Positions 54,901 to 64,000 of a stretch of 64,000 nucleotides of DNA are shown here, in pieces. The notes beneath the pieces are model-generated. The model saw only the letters and a program-made list of their open reading frames with translations, did not search any database and had not been told where the DNA came from. The stretch comes from Plasmodiophora brassicae. Lineage: Eukaryota > Endomyxa > Phytomyxea > Plasmodiophorida > Plasmodiophoridae. The stretch lies in NCBI GenBank assembly GCA_039704465.1, contig JASFAU010000006.1, positions 558,001-622,000 on the forward strand, given 5' to 3'. A program made the position numbers and the translations under genes. Numbering within the stretch: the stretch's first letter is position 1; every line of letters starts with the position of its first letter.

Positions 54901-57900
54901 GCATACGACTCATACGCTTTGGTGCACAAGGTCAAAACGTCGCACGCGGCAGTACTTGCTGTTCTCGATTATGTCTCGGATAACGAAGCCGCGCTTCGGA
55001 ATGAGCTCCGTTCGACAAAGCTCGCTGCCCAACAAACGGAGTCCCGCTTGCAGCAACAATTGCTTGACGCGACGAACCGAATTCAGTCCGTTCAGGCCGC
55101 ATCGAAAGAGGCCGAATCGCTAATGCAGATGCAGCTGGCCGAAGTCACGCGCGCACTGAACCAACAAGTTGAAGTGTCGGAGCGGTGGGAAACGGACTGC
55201 GACGCCCTAGCAAGCGAGCTGGATCATTATCGCGATCTGTACGAGAAGACCTTGCATTCATCCAGCGAGGACCTACTGAAGGAGGAGTTGCGCTCACTGA
55301 AAGCTCTGCATGATGCCAAGCTCCTTGATGCCTCTCGTGCAAACGCCGCTCTTCAAGACAAGGTCAATGAGTACCAGGAGGCGTGCATTGCGAATAATAC
55401 CCGTGCTTCGTCGCTCCAGTCGCAACTGGCCTTGGCGAACGAGACCATTGAACAAAGCAAACGCGAGTTGGAGGCGCTGGAGACAGCACATCGTTCTAAA
55501 CTGGCAGACGTTTGCCGTGCGAACGAAGTCCTGACGCTGGAAGTCAAAGAGCATGCCGAAAACACCTCGCGGCTGGCGCAGCATAATGAGGCATTACAAG
55601 CCGAGCAGCAGCGCGCCGCTGAAGCCTCCCTGGCGCGAATTACTCAACTTTCTGCCCAAGTTGCCGGCTTGCAAGGAACCATTGATCAGCATCTCGCTGA
55701 ACGGATTCGCCTAACGCAGGCAAATTTGACACTCCAGGAAGCAATCGAGCAAAGCAAGTCCGGTCGAGAGCAGATGGCCAGTGATATCGCTGCTCGTGAT
55801 GGCCGCGTGTCTTTGGCAGAGCAGGAGACCCATCAGATGCGTTCGGCATGTGACGATTTGCGCAAGCAATGTGAGCATCTTGAACGAGAACTGTCGCAGA
55901 GGGGTAGCGATATTGATTCGCTGTCGAGAAATCTCGACGAGTCACGGTCGACTGTTGAGCAGTTACGCCAAGAACTCGCAAGCAAGGATAGGGAGAACGC
56001 ATGGATGCAGGCAGAGATGGAATCCTGGATCGATTCATCTTCGGCACGTGACGAGGACAGTGCACGATTGCGCGACCAAGCTGTCTCTGCCTTCACGCTT
56101 CTCAATGACAGGATGGCTCAATTGGGCTCACTGATGGATTACTGCACTGATCACTGCGAAAGCCTGTGCTCACAGCGTTCTGGCTTTAAACGTAGGATGT
56201 GCCGTACTGCTCCTTGTCAATTGTCGACTGACACTTTGCAGAGCTTGTTTCAGATCTGGAGACGCAGATCGCCGACCTTTGCGTGTCGAACATTCAGCAA
56301 GAATCCCAGGTATAAACCCGTTTGTGGTATGACGAACATGGATCTAATATGCGCATCGCTCCAGTACTTCCGTTTGCAGAATGCGAATGCTGAGTTGCGG
56401 CACAGTCTGGTCCAGCGGACGACTATCATCGATACGCTCTGCTCAAGACTTGATGGGATGCATGCGCAATTGGAGCGGGCTCAAGCGTATGTCGCCGCTG
56501 TGGTCGCCAGTTGCGAATCCGACAAAGCGGGTCAATCATCGACGCATCGTGAACACATGGACAGCCTTTCTTGTGCCCTTGAAGGTTGGAAACATGCTGT
56601 GTGTAACATCCTGATTCGGGTCTTCCACTAATCCCTTCTGCAATAGATCAGCGGGCTGCCAGCACACAGGCGATCGAGTCGCTTCAAGCTCGAGAGGCAG
56701 TTCTATCCATTGAGGTACCGAGCTCCGTTTTCGTTAACTTCGTGCTACTTACTTGCTGTAAGGCGGCGTCAATCAAGCAGACGCTCCTTTTGGCTGCTTG
56801 CGCGTTTGATTCTCGTTGTGTTGACTTGGAGCGTCTACTGACGAGCAAGTGCACTCGAGTCAGCACCTCATTAGACAACTTCCTTGTGGCGCTTTCGTCG
56901 CTGCAGCTGGAATGGGAAGCGAGAAACCTGGGCCGGGACTCGACGTGGCTTCAGGTCCTCCCAGCCGGAGACGAAATGCACGAACAGGCGAGACAGAATG
57001 GCGAACGGGAAACTGAACTATTAACGCAGTGCCAACAAGCCCAATCCGAAGTGATGGAGCTCAAGAAACGGCTAAGCCAAGGCGACCAAGAGCAGCTACG
57101 GTTGCGCTCACATTTAGATGCTCTTGAAATGCGAAACGCCGAGCTTTGTGAGAAGCTGGAATCTGCCGAACGAAATCTTCGAAATGCGGTTGAGTCGATT
57201 CATGGGGCAGAGCAGGCTAACAAGGAACGCGAACAAAGCCTTAATCGGCAGCTCCGGACACACGCTTCGAGAGAGAATGAGTTGCAATCAGCCCTGCACA
57301 GCGCCGAATCGAAATGCGAGTTCATGGAGGAAGAGAATCGCATTCGTGAGGCGCACCTTGTATCGGAGTCGGAAGAACGCATTGCAATCCTGAACGCAGT
57401 GATCGAACGTCATGATGCCGACCTGAAAGCGGTTACCAGCCGGTGCGAGAAACTACAAGAGCAGATCGGCAATGCGGGTCGGTTAATTGAAACTCTTCGT
57501 GCTGACATTGCACGCGTTACGGCGTCGGAGGCTCGCCTGCAAAGTCAATATGACCAGCATCAGGACGAGCACCGGCATCAAGTCCAGCGCTTGGAGCTGT
57601 CTATTGCCGCCTTAACCGGAGCTGACAAAGATTCCGCGTTGGCAGCTGAAGCACTCATGAAAGAACACGAGGAACTTCGTAAAAAGTATGAAGCATGTGA
57701 AGGTCAGTTAAACATTCTCCCCAGCCGGGAGAGTTATTGGCTAATTGGTTCTTGCGCAGACGCCAACAAGCAGCTCAGGACCATGTTAGACTGCTCCCAG
57801 ATCGCTGTTGAAAGGCTACTGGAGTACGCTTTAATGTTTGGCTTCTTGACCCAACTGCTGAACCTTTATATTCCAGATACGAAGATGACATGCGGGAAAT

Positions 57901-59030
57901 GCAAGATCTTATGGTAAGATGCGTTAAAGGAATACCGACAATCAGTGCTGATTCGGTGTGAAGCAATCATTCGACAGTGACTTCGCGAAGAGCTGCGAAT
58001 TGGTAGCCAAGCAAACGGAAGCCATTGAGGACCTAGGCCACCAGGTACTAATGCCGTAGCCTGTCTTCATGTGGTATCCCAACTGATAAGGTCTCAGGTT
58101 TCTCAGTTGAAGCAGTTTTGCCTACAGCAGGAGTGCACAATATTGTCAATGCATCAAGCGATATCATTGCTGCAGGCTGAGGTGTCTTTAACTTCCACTC
58201 TACTGAGTTTAGTGCTGATTACTTTTGTATTGTTAGATATGGGGTCGGAGCATGGATGTGCACACTCTTCAAAGTCATTTCGATATGTTTGTTTGCGCTG
58301 TAAGTTCTCAACATTATATGGAACGAAACGTGTGTTCTAAATCGTATTTTAGGCAGCCGCTTGTCTTTCGATCGATATGGGAATCCATAAATTCCATGTG
58401 AGTCGTTATCATGTGACGAATGCCAAGTCTGATGGTTTGCTCAACGATAGCCTCTGCCGTTGGACATCGACTATGGGTCCATGGGTCAGAAACCGTCGGC
58501 GGATCACCCTGACGAACTCTTGCATCCCGAAGGCTCTCGTTGTTGTAAGGTGTGCACGTCTCCATCTAGCCTGCACTTATGTGCCCTACAGTCGTTGATG
58601 CTCGCGACATTCCCGAAGATCAAGTCGCCAGTAAGATATTGTTATGCTCGAGGGTACTCTCGCTAATAAGAACATTGTGCTTACGCCAGAAGCCTATTAT
58701 GCCCCGCGTTATTTGGGAGACTCACGTGACGAGCATGATTCGTTCCAAGGCGAGATGAACAATCCCCGTGGTAAATATGCTTTCTTCCCTGGCGAACTGT
58801 CATTAATACTGTTTATTAGAAACATTATTGTATTCCTCACCGTATTGGGGAGATTCTGCCAGCTTGCAGGCGGATAGTCGCGATGAAACGAGCCTTAGTG
58901 ATCCCTATTCCCTGCCGCCACCGAGCATGCCGTCCTCGTCAGGATATATGCCGAGTTACGATGACGACGTCGACAGGCCAATTGAAAACCGTATTCTGAA
59001 CTTGCTTCATGTTATTGGTATGGGGCATGT
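51998..59030 (+). CDS. giant coiled-coil protein with internal 116-residue repeats
   Basis: Starts MAAMPSVAADADLLKLQVEQ and continues through short exons to one very long exon (about 52890-56200) that is almost entirely heptad coiled coil. An early region is rich in RDRSREERDRS-type repeats. Three tandem units follow, starting at 53620, 53968 and 54316 with RITELQADN, RIAELQADN and RIAELEAGN, exactly 348 nt (116 residues) apart. Later exons (56380-57900, 57960-58300) remain coiled coil. The last assigned exons are disordered and proline/serine rich (SLPPPSMPSSSGYMPSYDDD). Length is roughly 1,800 residues or more. Golgin, centrosomal and axonemal scaffolds share this build; no targeting domain such as GRIP was seen. 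Whether 59266-60800 belongs to the same gene is unresolved. Confidence 0.65.
53620..54663 (+). repeat. three 348-bp coding repeats
   Basis: Units begin at 53620, 53968 and 54316. Each encodes RI(T/A)EL(Q/E)A(D/G)N, then K(S/N)D/G-LLKE(I/V)E, NASI, RLHER-type and DALTADLASAL blocks in the same order. Exact period suggests unequal exchange within the exon. Confidence 0.8.
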
Positions 59031-59265
59031 ACATTTATTGACAGTTTCACACGTGGTGACCTATTGTCGCAGATGCGGGCTCTACACCTCCAGGCTGCTT
59101 CAATAAGGAGCTTCATCTGCTTTGGATAATTTTCCAGCGAATGCAGAGCTTGATATCTACCACTCCAAGTCATCGTTCTTCGAGCATCACGTTTCATGAG
59201 CACGACCATCAAGCACGTCTTCACAAAGCACTGAGTTCCATTGGTTAGCGCCTGGCAACTCCTGT

Positions 59266-60800
59266 TTGCGATATGCACTCACCGTTTCAATAGAGCGACG
59301 GTGTGTTCAATGTGGAAACGCTGCTCCGGTACTCCTGTCATGCTGTGAGCAATGCCTGTCAATGCCAAGCGCCCTTGTAGACACTTCGAGAGACAGTGAC
59401 AGTGGGTCGCCGCGCGACCGTGATGCCGCTGAAGCGATGCGCATGGGATTGAGTCTCGCCGCTTCTATTATCCCCGACCTTGAAACGCAGAACCGTAACC
59501 TGAATCTCGATGCAGCCAGAAGCGTTCGTGGGAAGCAAGCCTACAAGACTATGCTGGAAGAAGCTGATGCAGAACTCAAAGCCACAGCCGGTACAAATTG
59601 CGAGCGGCATGGATATGTGTCGCTGTTCCTAACTACTGTCGTACAGCGAGAGAGCAAGAGTCCACAAATCAACTTCGTCACGTTGAAGAAGAGCTAAGGC
59701 GCTGCGAAACGCTGCGACTTGCAGAGAAAAGGGCCAGGCAAATTCTCGACAGAAGGCTTAGGGTGACACAGGATTCCCTTGCATTGGCTCGTGAAGAGCA
59801 AAAGCAATTGATTGCAGACAGGACTCGCCTGGAATCTTTGAACCGTAGGACCCATTTCATCACGTGCTGCGCATATTCGAGGTGATTCTAATGTGTACCC
59901 GAAGGTAAATACGCAGCAGAACTGTCCACGTCGGTTTCGACAGTCGACGAACTTCGTGAGCAGGTACATTCATTGCATGTTCGTCGATGTATAATCTTAT
60001 GGTTTTTAGATTGCGGGTCTTAACATGTCTGTTGGGGCGTTTACCGCCAAACTGCAAGAGTCGGAATCAAGGCTTTCGAGGACCAGGACAACGGAACAAG
60101 TCGGCCATGTCACCCACCATGGCAATCGTCTTGTCTGAGTTAATATTGTTAACAGGATCATTCGGATCGCGTCGCAACGCTTGAACAGACACTTCAGAGA
60201 GTCTGGCGTTTGGTAAAGCGTGAACTGGGGGCGCTGCGGAATGCCCTTGCGGACGATCTTGCTGCTGAATTAACAACGTCCTTCAGCCGTGGATGTGAGG
60301 CGTTCACGTCCAATATGAACGTCATCGTCAACCAAGTAAGAATTCTGTGCGTGTACTCAGGGAATCACCGATGACAGTGCGTTCACTGCAGGTCGCTCGG
60401 CGAGAAGGGCAGGCAGATACTATTAGCAAAGAAATGGCTGATCTCAAGCAGCGCCATCTTGTTCAGTACCAGGCCCTGCAAAAGGCTGGACCGCAGCTGA
60501 AAGAGTGCAAGGTTCGCACAAATTCGACGGCCGGTCTTTGCAACAGAGGCAGCCTGACGTTGAACAATAGATTGTCTTAAGAGCCCAGGCCACCAAGATA
60601 CAGTCACTCAACCACCAGTTGCGGCAGTCGGAATTGAACGCGTCAAACCTCACGGTACGCGAATGTTTCGGATGGGACTGCTTCCAGATAAGTAATGGAA
60701 TTGGTGCTAGGAGCTCATCAGGCAGAAGAACATAGCCATACACGATATCGCGAACGAGCGGGATGCGCTTGTTAAGCGATTTGAGGCAAGTGGCTTCGGC
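59266..60800 (+). CDS. zinc-finger-like start followed by coiled coil; separate gene or 3' part of the preceding one
   Basis: From ATG 59266 the frame reads ERRCVQCGNAAPVLLSCCEQC, a compact cysteine cluster (CxxC...CCxxC) that could bind zinc, followed by a serine/aspartate linker and SLAASIIPDLETQNRNLN. Downstream exons are coiled coil: HVEEELRRCETLRLAEKRAR, LALAREEQKQLIADRTRLES, ATLEQTLQRVWRLVKREL, EMADLKQRHLVQYQALQK and KNIAIHDIANERDALVKRFE. The last is followed by GCAAGT, a possible GC donor. The end of the gene was not found and it must stop before the convergent gene whose stop is at 60949. Confidence 0.45.
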
Positions 60801-60948
60801 ATGATTGACAAACACAAATTAAGTGGCAATTTCATCAGATGTCTATCATTCCGACCAAGGAAGACGCTCGATGAGGGCTCAGAATATATTCTAACTGTTC
60901 GTAACCTAACTCCAATACAGTATATGAGAGAGTGTTGTTGTAGCCAGG

Positions 60949-63290
60949 TTATATCGTTCCTTCCTGTTGTTGCGCGCTTTCTTGCCCATGACATTGGTCT
61001 CGATCCCCGCGTTCCAATACCTCGGTCACGTGTTGAACAGCTTTCCGGAACGCTGCAAGCTGCGCACCTGATCGAGGGTTGAACCTGTATAGGGCGTAGA
61101 ACAGATCATCGCTGTCAGCACAGGTGTTGCGAACGAGGTCGAGCAGCATTAGAAAGCCCCGCGTCGCTATTGCGCTTGGTTTGAGCCTGAGCTGCGATAG
61201 GACTCTGCCTACCATTGTCAATGATGGTAACACGTCAGGGGCGTCTTGGGCGTACCTCCCGGTAAAGTGAGTGATGAATTGGGTTGACGCAGCGATCGCG
61301 TCGTGTTCTTCGCTGCTCATTTCGACCATAGAGCAGCCCAGTTGTCGAAACATGTCCAGGAACCCTTTGCATCGGTACGAGTCCCTAACACGGACCGGGT
61401 CGTACACGAATGGCAGTCCTTCACTATACAGACTTCGGTTTCACACGCGTTCTTGTCACAATCAGGTCGGTAGCGTACCACGAAACGGCTGCACTTTGCG
61501 GACCGAACATCGGGTGGGTGCATAATATGTCGACTGACTCTGGCAGACCATGCCCCAGCAGGACTTCTCGTGGGTGCGCTTTGACTGAGAGTACGTCGAC
61601 GAGTAGCACAGAGCCCGTCGTCCGATACCGATCTCCAAGGGCAAGTTTACCAATGACATCTGTACCCGCAGCTCGATCAATCAATCACAGCACGTGCTCA
61701 GTTACGAATGACCTTGGAAGGATAAGATTGACACGGCGACTACAATGACGTCTGGATGTGCAGTAAAGACGTCGTCCAGAGAATCCGCAACGTCGGCTCC
61801 AATGGCGGCGCCAGCCGCATGGCAATCCGATAGAAAATCGAAGGCAACGATCCGATGAGCTGAGCCAATTGTTATTGGCGCGCCAGTACAACAGTTCCGA
61901 TTCCGAATGCTCACCGAGCGGCCGTATCTTGGCAGCGAGGAACTGTCCGAATGTGCCAAACCCAATAATCGCAATCGTAAGCGGGGAGGGGCCCGTGCCC
62001 TATGCAGCTTGTGAAGCTCTGTCCCAAAGACACACAAGCATCAACATGATACCGTCAACGGTCTGGAGATGGGCTGCCTCATGCCGACATTCCCGTCTCC
62101 TTCGATAGTCGGGCCGTTGTGCACGGCAGGGCCGCTCTGGTACGTGCCCAGGACACGAACAAAGTCGAACAATTCCTGAACAGGCAACAGCATGTTAATG
62201 GCGCGTCTGCTAGCATACGCAATCACGAACCCGCAAGTGGTTCAACGCATTGACAGTGGAGCGCTCCTCACAATGGGCCACAATGTCGAGATAGAAGCAA
62301 TACTTGTAGCGCAACGGCGCGAACGGTGTCGACGGTTGGAGACGGCCAGGTAGGGACTTCCCCGGGCGGCTCTCGATTTTCGTCAGGTCAATGTCTCGGA
62401 GCTGTGTCATTGCCGCATTAGCTCCACCTCGCCTGCTCTGCAAGGCCTCGTACCGCAAACACGGCCAGCGCCTTGAACAACGCCCCAGGGACGTTGTCCC
62501 GAAGCGCAAACACAAGCGAGGTCTTGCAGGTCGTCCCAAGTGCTGAGGAGACCCCATCATCAGATCGATATCCGGGGGACGCACCTGACTGCGACCTGGC
62601 ATCCGAGGAGTTGGACCGAGGACAATGAACCGTGTAAAGTTCTCAGCCTCGTCCTGGCAGTCCATGTGGAGAACGTCGAGACCGTGAAGACGCGCGGCAA
62701 TGACGCTGGCAAGCGCGGCGGTCGCGGGAGGGCGCTCCGCAGCGACAGACGCGGCGGCGCCTGCCGTGTCAGCATGCGGGACTGGGTGGATACCACGAGA
62801 TCCCAGAAAGTCTGCACATTGGGCCAGCGCCTGCCGACACTGCAGTAAGAATACGGCGCGGTTCAACTGATAAACGTGCACCTGCGGATGGCTCAACACG
62901 TAGTGCACGTCGGTAATGTCGACCCCTTTGGGCGCCAGCAGCGCGTGCCGAACACGGTAGTCCAGCTCCCCGATAATGAAGAGGCCAGATGACAGCAGAC
63001 TGTCATACGCGGCGTGAATAGAACCGCCCAGCGAATTCTCAACTGACGTCCGCCATCGCATCAATATCCTCCCAGCAATACGCGCGTACGACGTGCGCTT
63101 CCTCACTGGGGATCACTGCATGATCGGCGACGCCGTCCTTGACGGCCCGCATCGCGTCGGCAAAGGTCGCGCATGGGCGCAGCTCGATGTCGGACCCTGC
63201 GAAGTATCGACGGGCCGCGTCCTCGCTGTAGGCGCCGGGCTCGCCCTGATAGCTGACACGAAGCGCTGCCATGGGGACGAGGTGGCGCAC
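60949..63290 (-). CDS. fused prephenate dehydratase - ACT - prephenate/arogenate dehydrogenase
   Basis: One continuous minus-strand gene. The first part reads RVSYQGEPGAYSEDAARRYF, then ADHAVIP-IENSLGGSIHAAY (completed by a 64-nt intron, 63043-63106), GVDITDVHYVLSHPQ and ENFTRFIVLGP: the dehydratase. An ACT domain follows (SLVFALRDNVPGALFKALAV, DIDLTKIESRPGK, FDFVRVLGTY). After a short linker and an in-phase intron (donor after RPLT, acceptor before GTGPSPL) comes a dehydrogenase with LTIAIIGFGTFGQFLAAKI (Rossmann GxGxxG), LLVDVLSVKAHPREVL, LCTHPMFGPQSA and MVEMSSEEHDAIAASTQFIT. The stop is at 60949. The two enzymes make phenylpyruvate and hydroxyphenylpyruvate (or Phe and Tyr from arogenate). 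ATG 63272 is an alternative start. Confidence 0.85.
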
Positions 63291-63358
63291 TGAACGCCCG
63301 CGCAGTCCAAAATGGCGCGCCTACAGGACCAGGTAGGTGTAGTTCGTGCGTGGCACAG

Positions 63359-63374
63359 ACACACACACACACAC
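63359..63374. repeat. (AC)n microsatellite
   Basis: Eight AC units in the 107-bp gap between the dehydratase-dehydrogenase start and the DHODH stop. Confidence 0.8.
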
Positions 63375-63397
63375 TGCGGACTCAGGGCTTTATGGTG

Positions 63398-64000
63398 TCA
63401 TGCAGGGGCGTCGGCGCCGACGGCTTCCGCGACGCTGTTGAATCCGTCCCGGCGAAGACATGCGGCAAGCTCCCGTTTAATGCGAGGGATCAGCGGTGGG
63501 CCGCCGAACGCGAACGACGTGTACAGCTGGGGGAAGGACGCGATTAGGAATAGCAACGTTGACGGCCCGATACCGATGGGATACCTGGACAAGAGAGGCA
63601 CCCGCCCGAATCTTCTTGTACGCGTCCTCGCCGCTGGCGATGCCCCCAACGCCAATTAACGGAATACGACCTTTTGTATGCTTGTAGACACGTCTGGTGC
63701 CGACAGATTAACCAGTTGGCAAGCTTGCGATACCATGTGGTCACAGTTTACCGGAGGCACTCCGTTGACCTGTCGAAGAGCGGGGCGCCAGATAAGCCGC
63801 CGGCTTCAAACCGTGATGCTTCGCCACGAGACGTGGTCGTATTCGAGACGATTATACCATCGATTCCGACTTGTAACGCGACTTTCGATATGTCCCGCAG
63901 ATCTTCTACACCTGGCGTTAACAGACTCGCACAGAATATAAAGCACTGCTAGGAACCTTCTTCTAGATCTGGTGAAATCTTCAGCAATAAGGGAATACGC
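63398..64000 (-). CDS. DHODH: dihydroorotate dehydrogenase, class 2 type, 3' part
   Basis: The gene enters from the right edge on the minus strand. Exons encode [42 protein letters not shown] (FMN/substrate region), [15 protein letters not shown], a block spliced to [21 protein letters not shown] (completed across introns), and [20 protein letters not shown], ending AVGADAPA at 63398. These match the membrane-associated class 2 enzymes, which oxidise dihydroorotate to orotate in pyrimidine synthesis and pass electrons to ubiquinone. The N-terminal part, with the mitochondrial anchor, lies outside. Introns are about 45-55 nt. Confidence 0.9.

Noticed and set aside
60801..61082. Plus-strand coding continuation of the coiled-coil gene past 60.95 kb
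   Set aside because: That stretch is antisense to the well-conserved end of the dehydrogenase gene.

Overview
This is nuclear DNA from a compact, intron-rich protist. Genes carry many short introns (about 44-65 nt, GT-AG with occasional GC-AG), use the standard code (TAA, TAG and TGA all end host genes), and can lie only tens of bases apart. The content is eukaryotic: ribosomal protein eL32, ubiquitin-activating enzyme E1, MGAT1, TCF25, a class II tRNA-Leu pair. A STELLO/DUF288-like glycosyltransferase, a long octotricopeptide-like repeat protein, secreted ankyrin proteins and orphan secreted families together suggest a SAR-clade protist, possibly a plasmodiophorid-like rhizarian. That placement is inference; no marker in the window settles it.

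Layout. 1-1.7 kb: the 3' part of an unrecognised gene and a small two-exon gene. 1.86-2.5 kb: a complete non-autonomous DNA transposon with 8-bp target-site duplication, terminal inverted repeats and nine copies of a palindrome. 2.6-4.1 kb: a helix-hairpin-helix gene followed by a scrambled local duplication. 5.7-6.8 kb: phosphonoacetaldehyde hydrolase. 7.1-15.7 kb: an accessory block of secreted and membrane proteins: a secreted ankyrin protein, two paralogous orphan secreted proteins with a shared promoter block, a type I membrane protein with a PPSY tail, a WHy/LEA_2 membrane protein and an intracellular ankyrin protein. 15.8-19.9 kb: STELLO-like glycosyltransferase and the octotricopeptide-like protein. 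20.3-27.1 kb: housekeeping block (E1, eL32, TLC-domain protein). 27.1-30 kb: two more orphan secreted proteins. 30.2-34.4 kb: MGAT1, peroxiredoxin, glucosamine-6-phosphate deaminase. 34.8-41 kb: an IKS1-like kinase, a basic nuclear-type protein and a coiled-coil protein. 42.2-46 kb: two identical tRNA-Leu(AAG) genes beside a decayed PIF/Harbinger element (transposase plus Myb/SANT-like gene, each with TGA where Trp is expected). 46.5-51.4 kb: TCF25, a 3' fragment of a WDR3/Utp12 gene and a branched-chain aminotransferase. 52-60.8 kb: very large coiled-coil gene(s) with exact-period 116-residue repeats. 60.9-64 kb: a fused prephenate dehydratase-ACT-prephenate dehydrogenase, and the 3' end of dihydroorotate dehydrogenase.

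Functional links. MGAT1, the STELLO-like protein and glucosamine-6-phosphate deaminase all touch amino-sugar or Golgi glycosylation. The PDT-PDH fusion and the aminotransferase supply amino acids, DHODH supplies pyrimidines. The best candidates for something undescribed are the tandem secreted family at 8.7-12.3 kb, the secreted protein with paired ELINWL modules at 27.1-28.4 kb, and the dehydratase-dehydrogenase fusion. Exon boundaries were worked out by hand from splice sites, reading phase and family conservation; where they were not solved the text says so.
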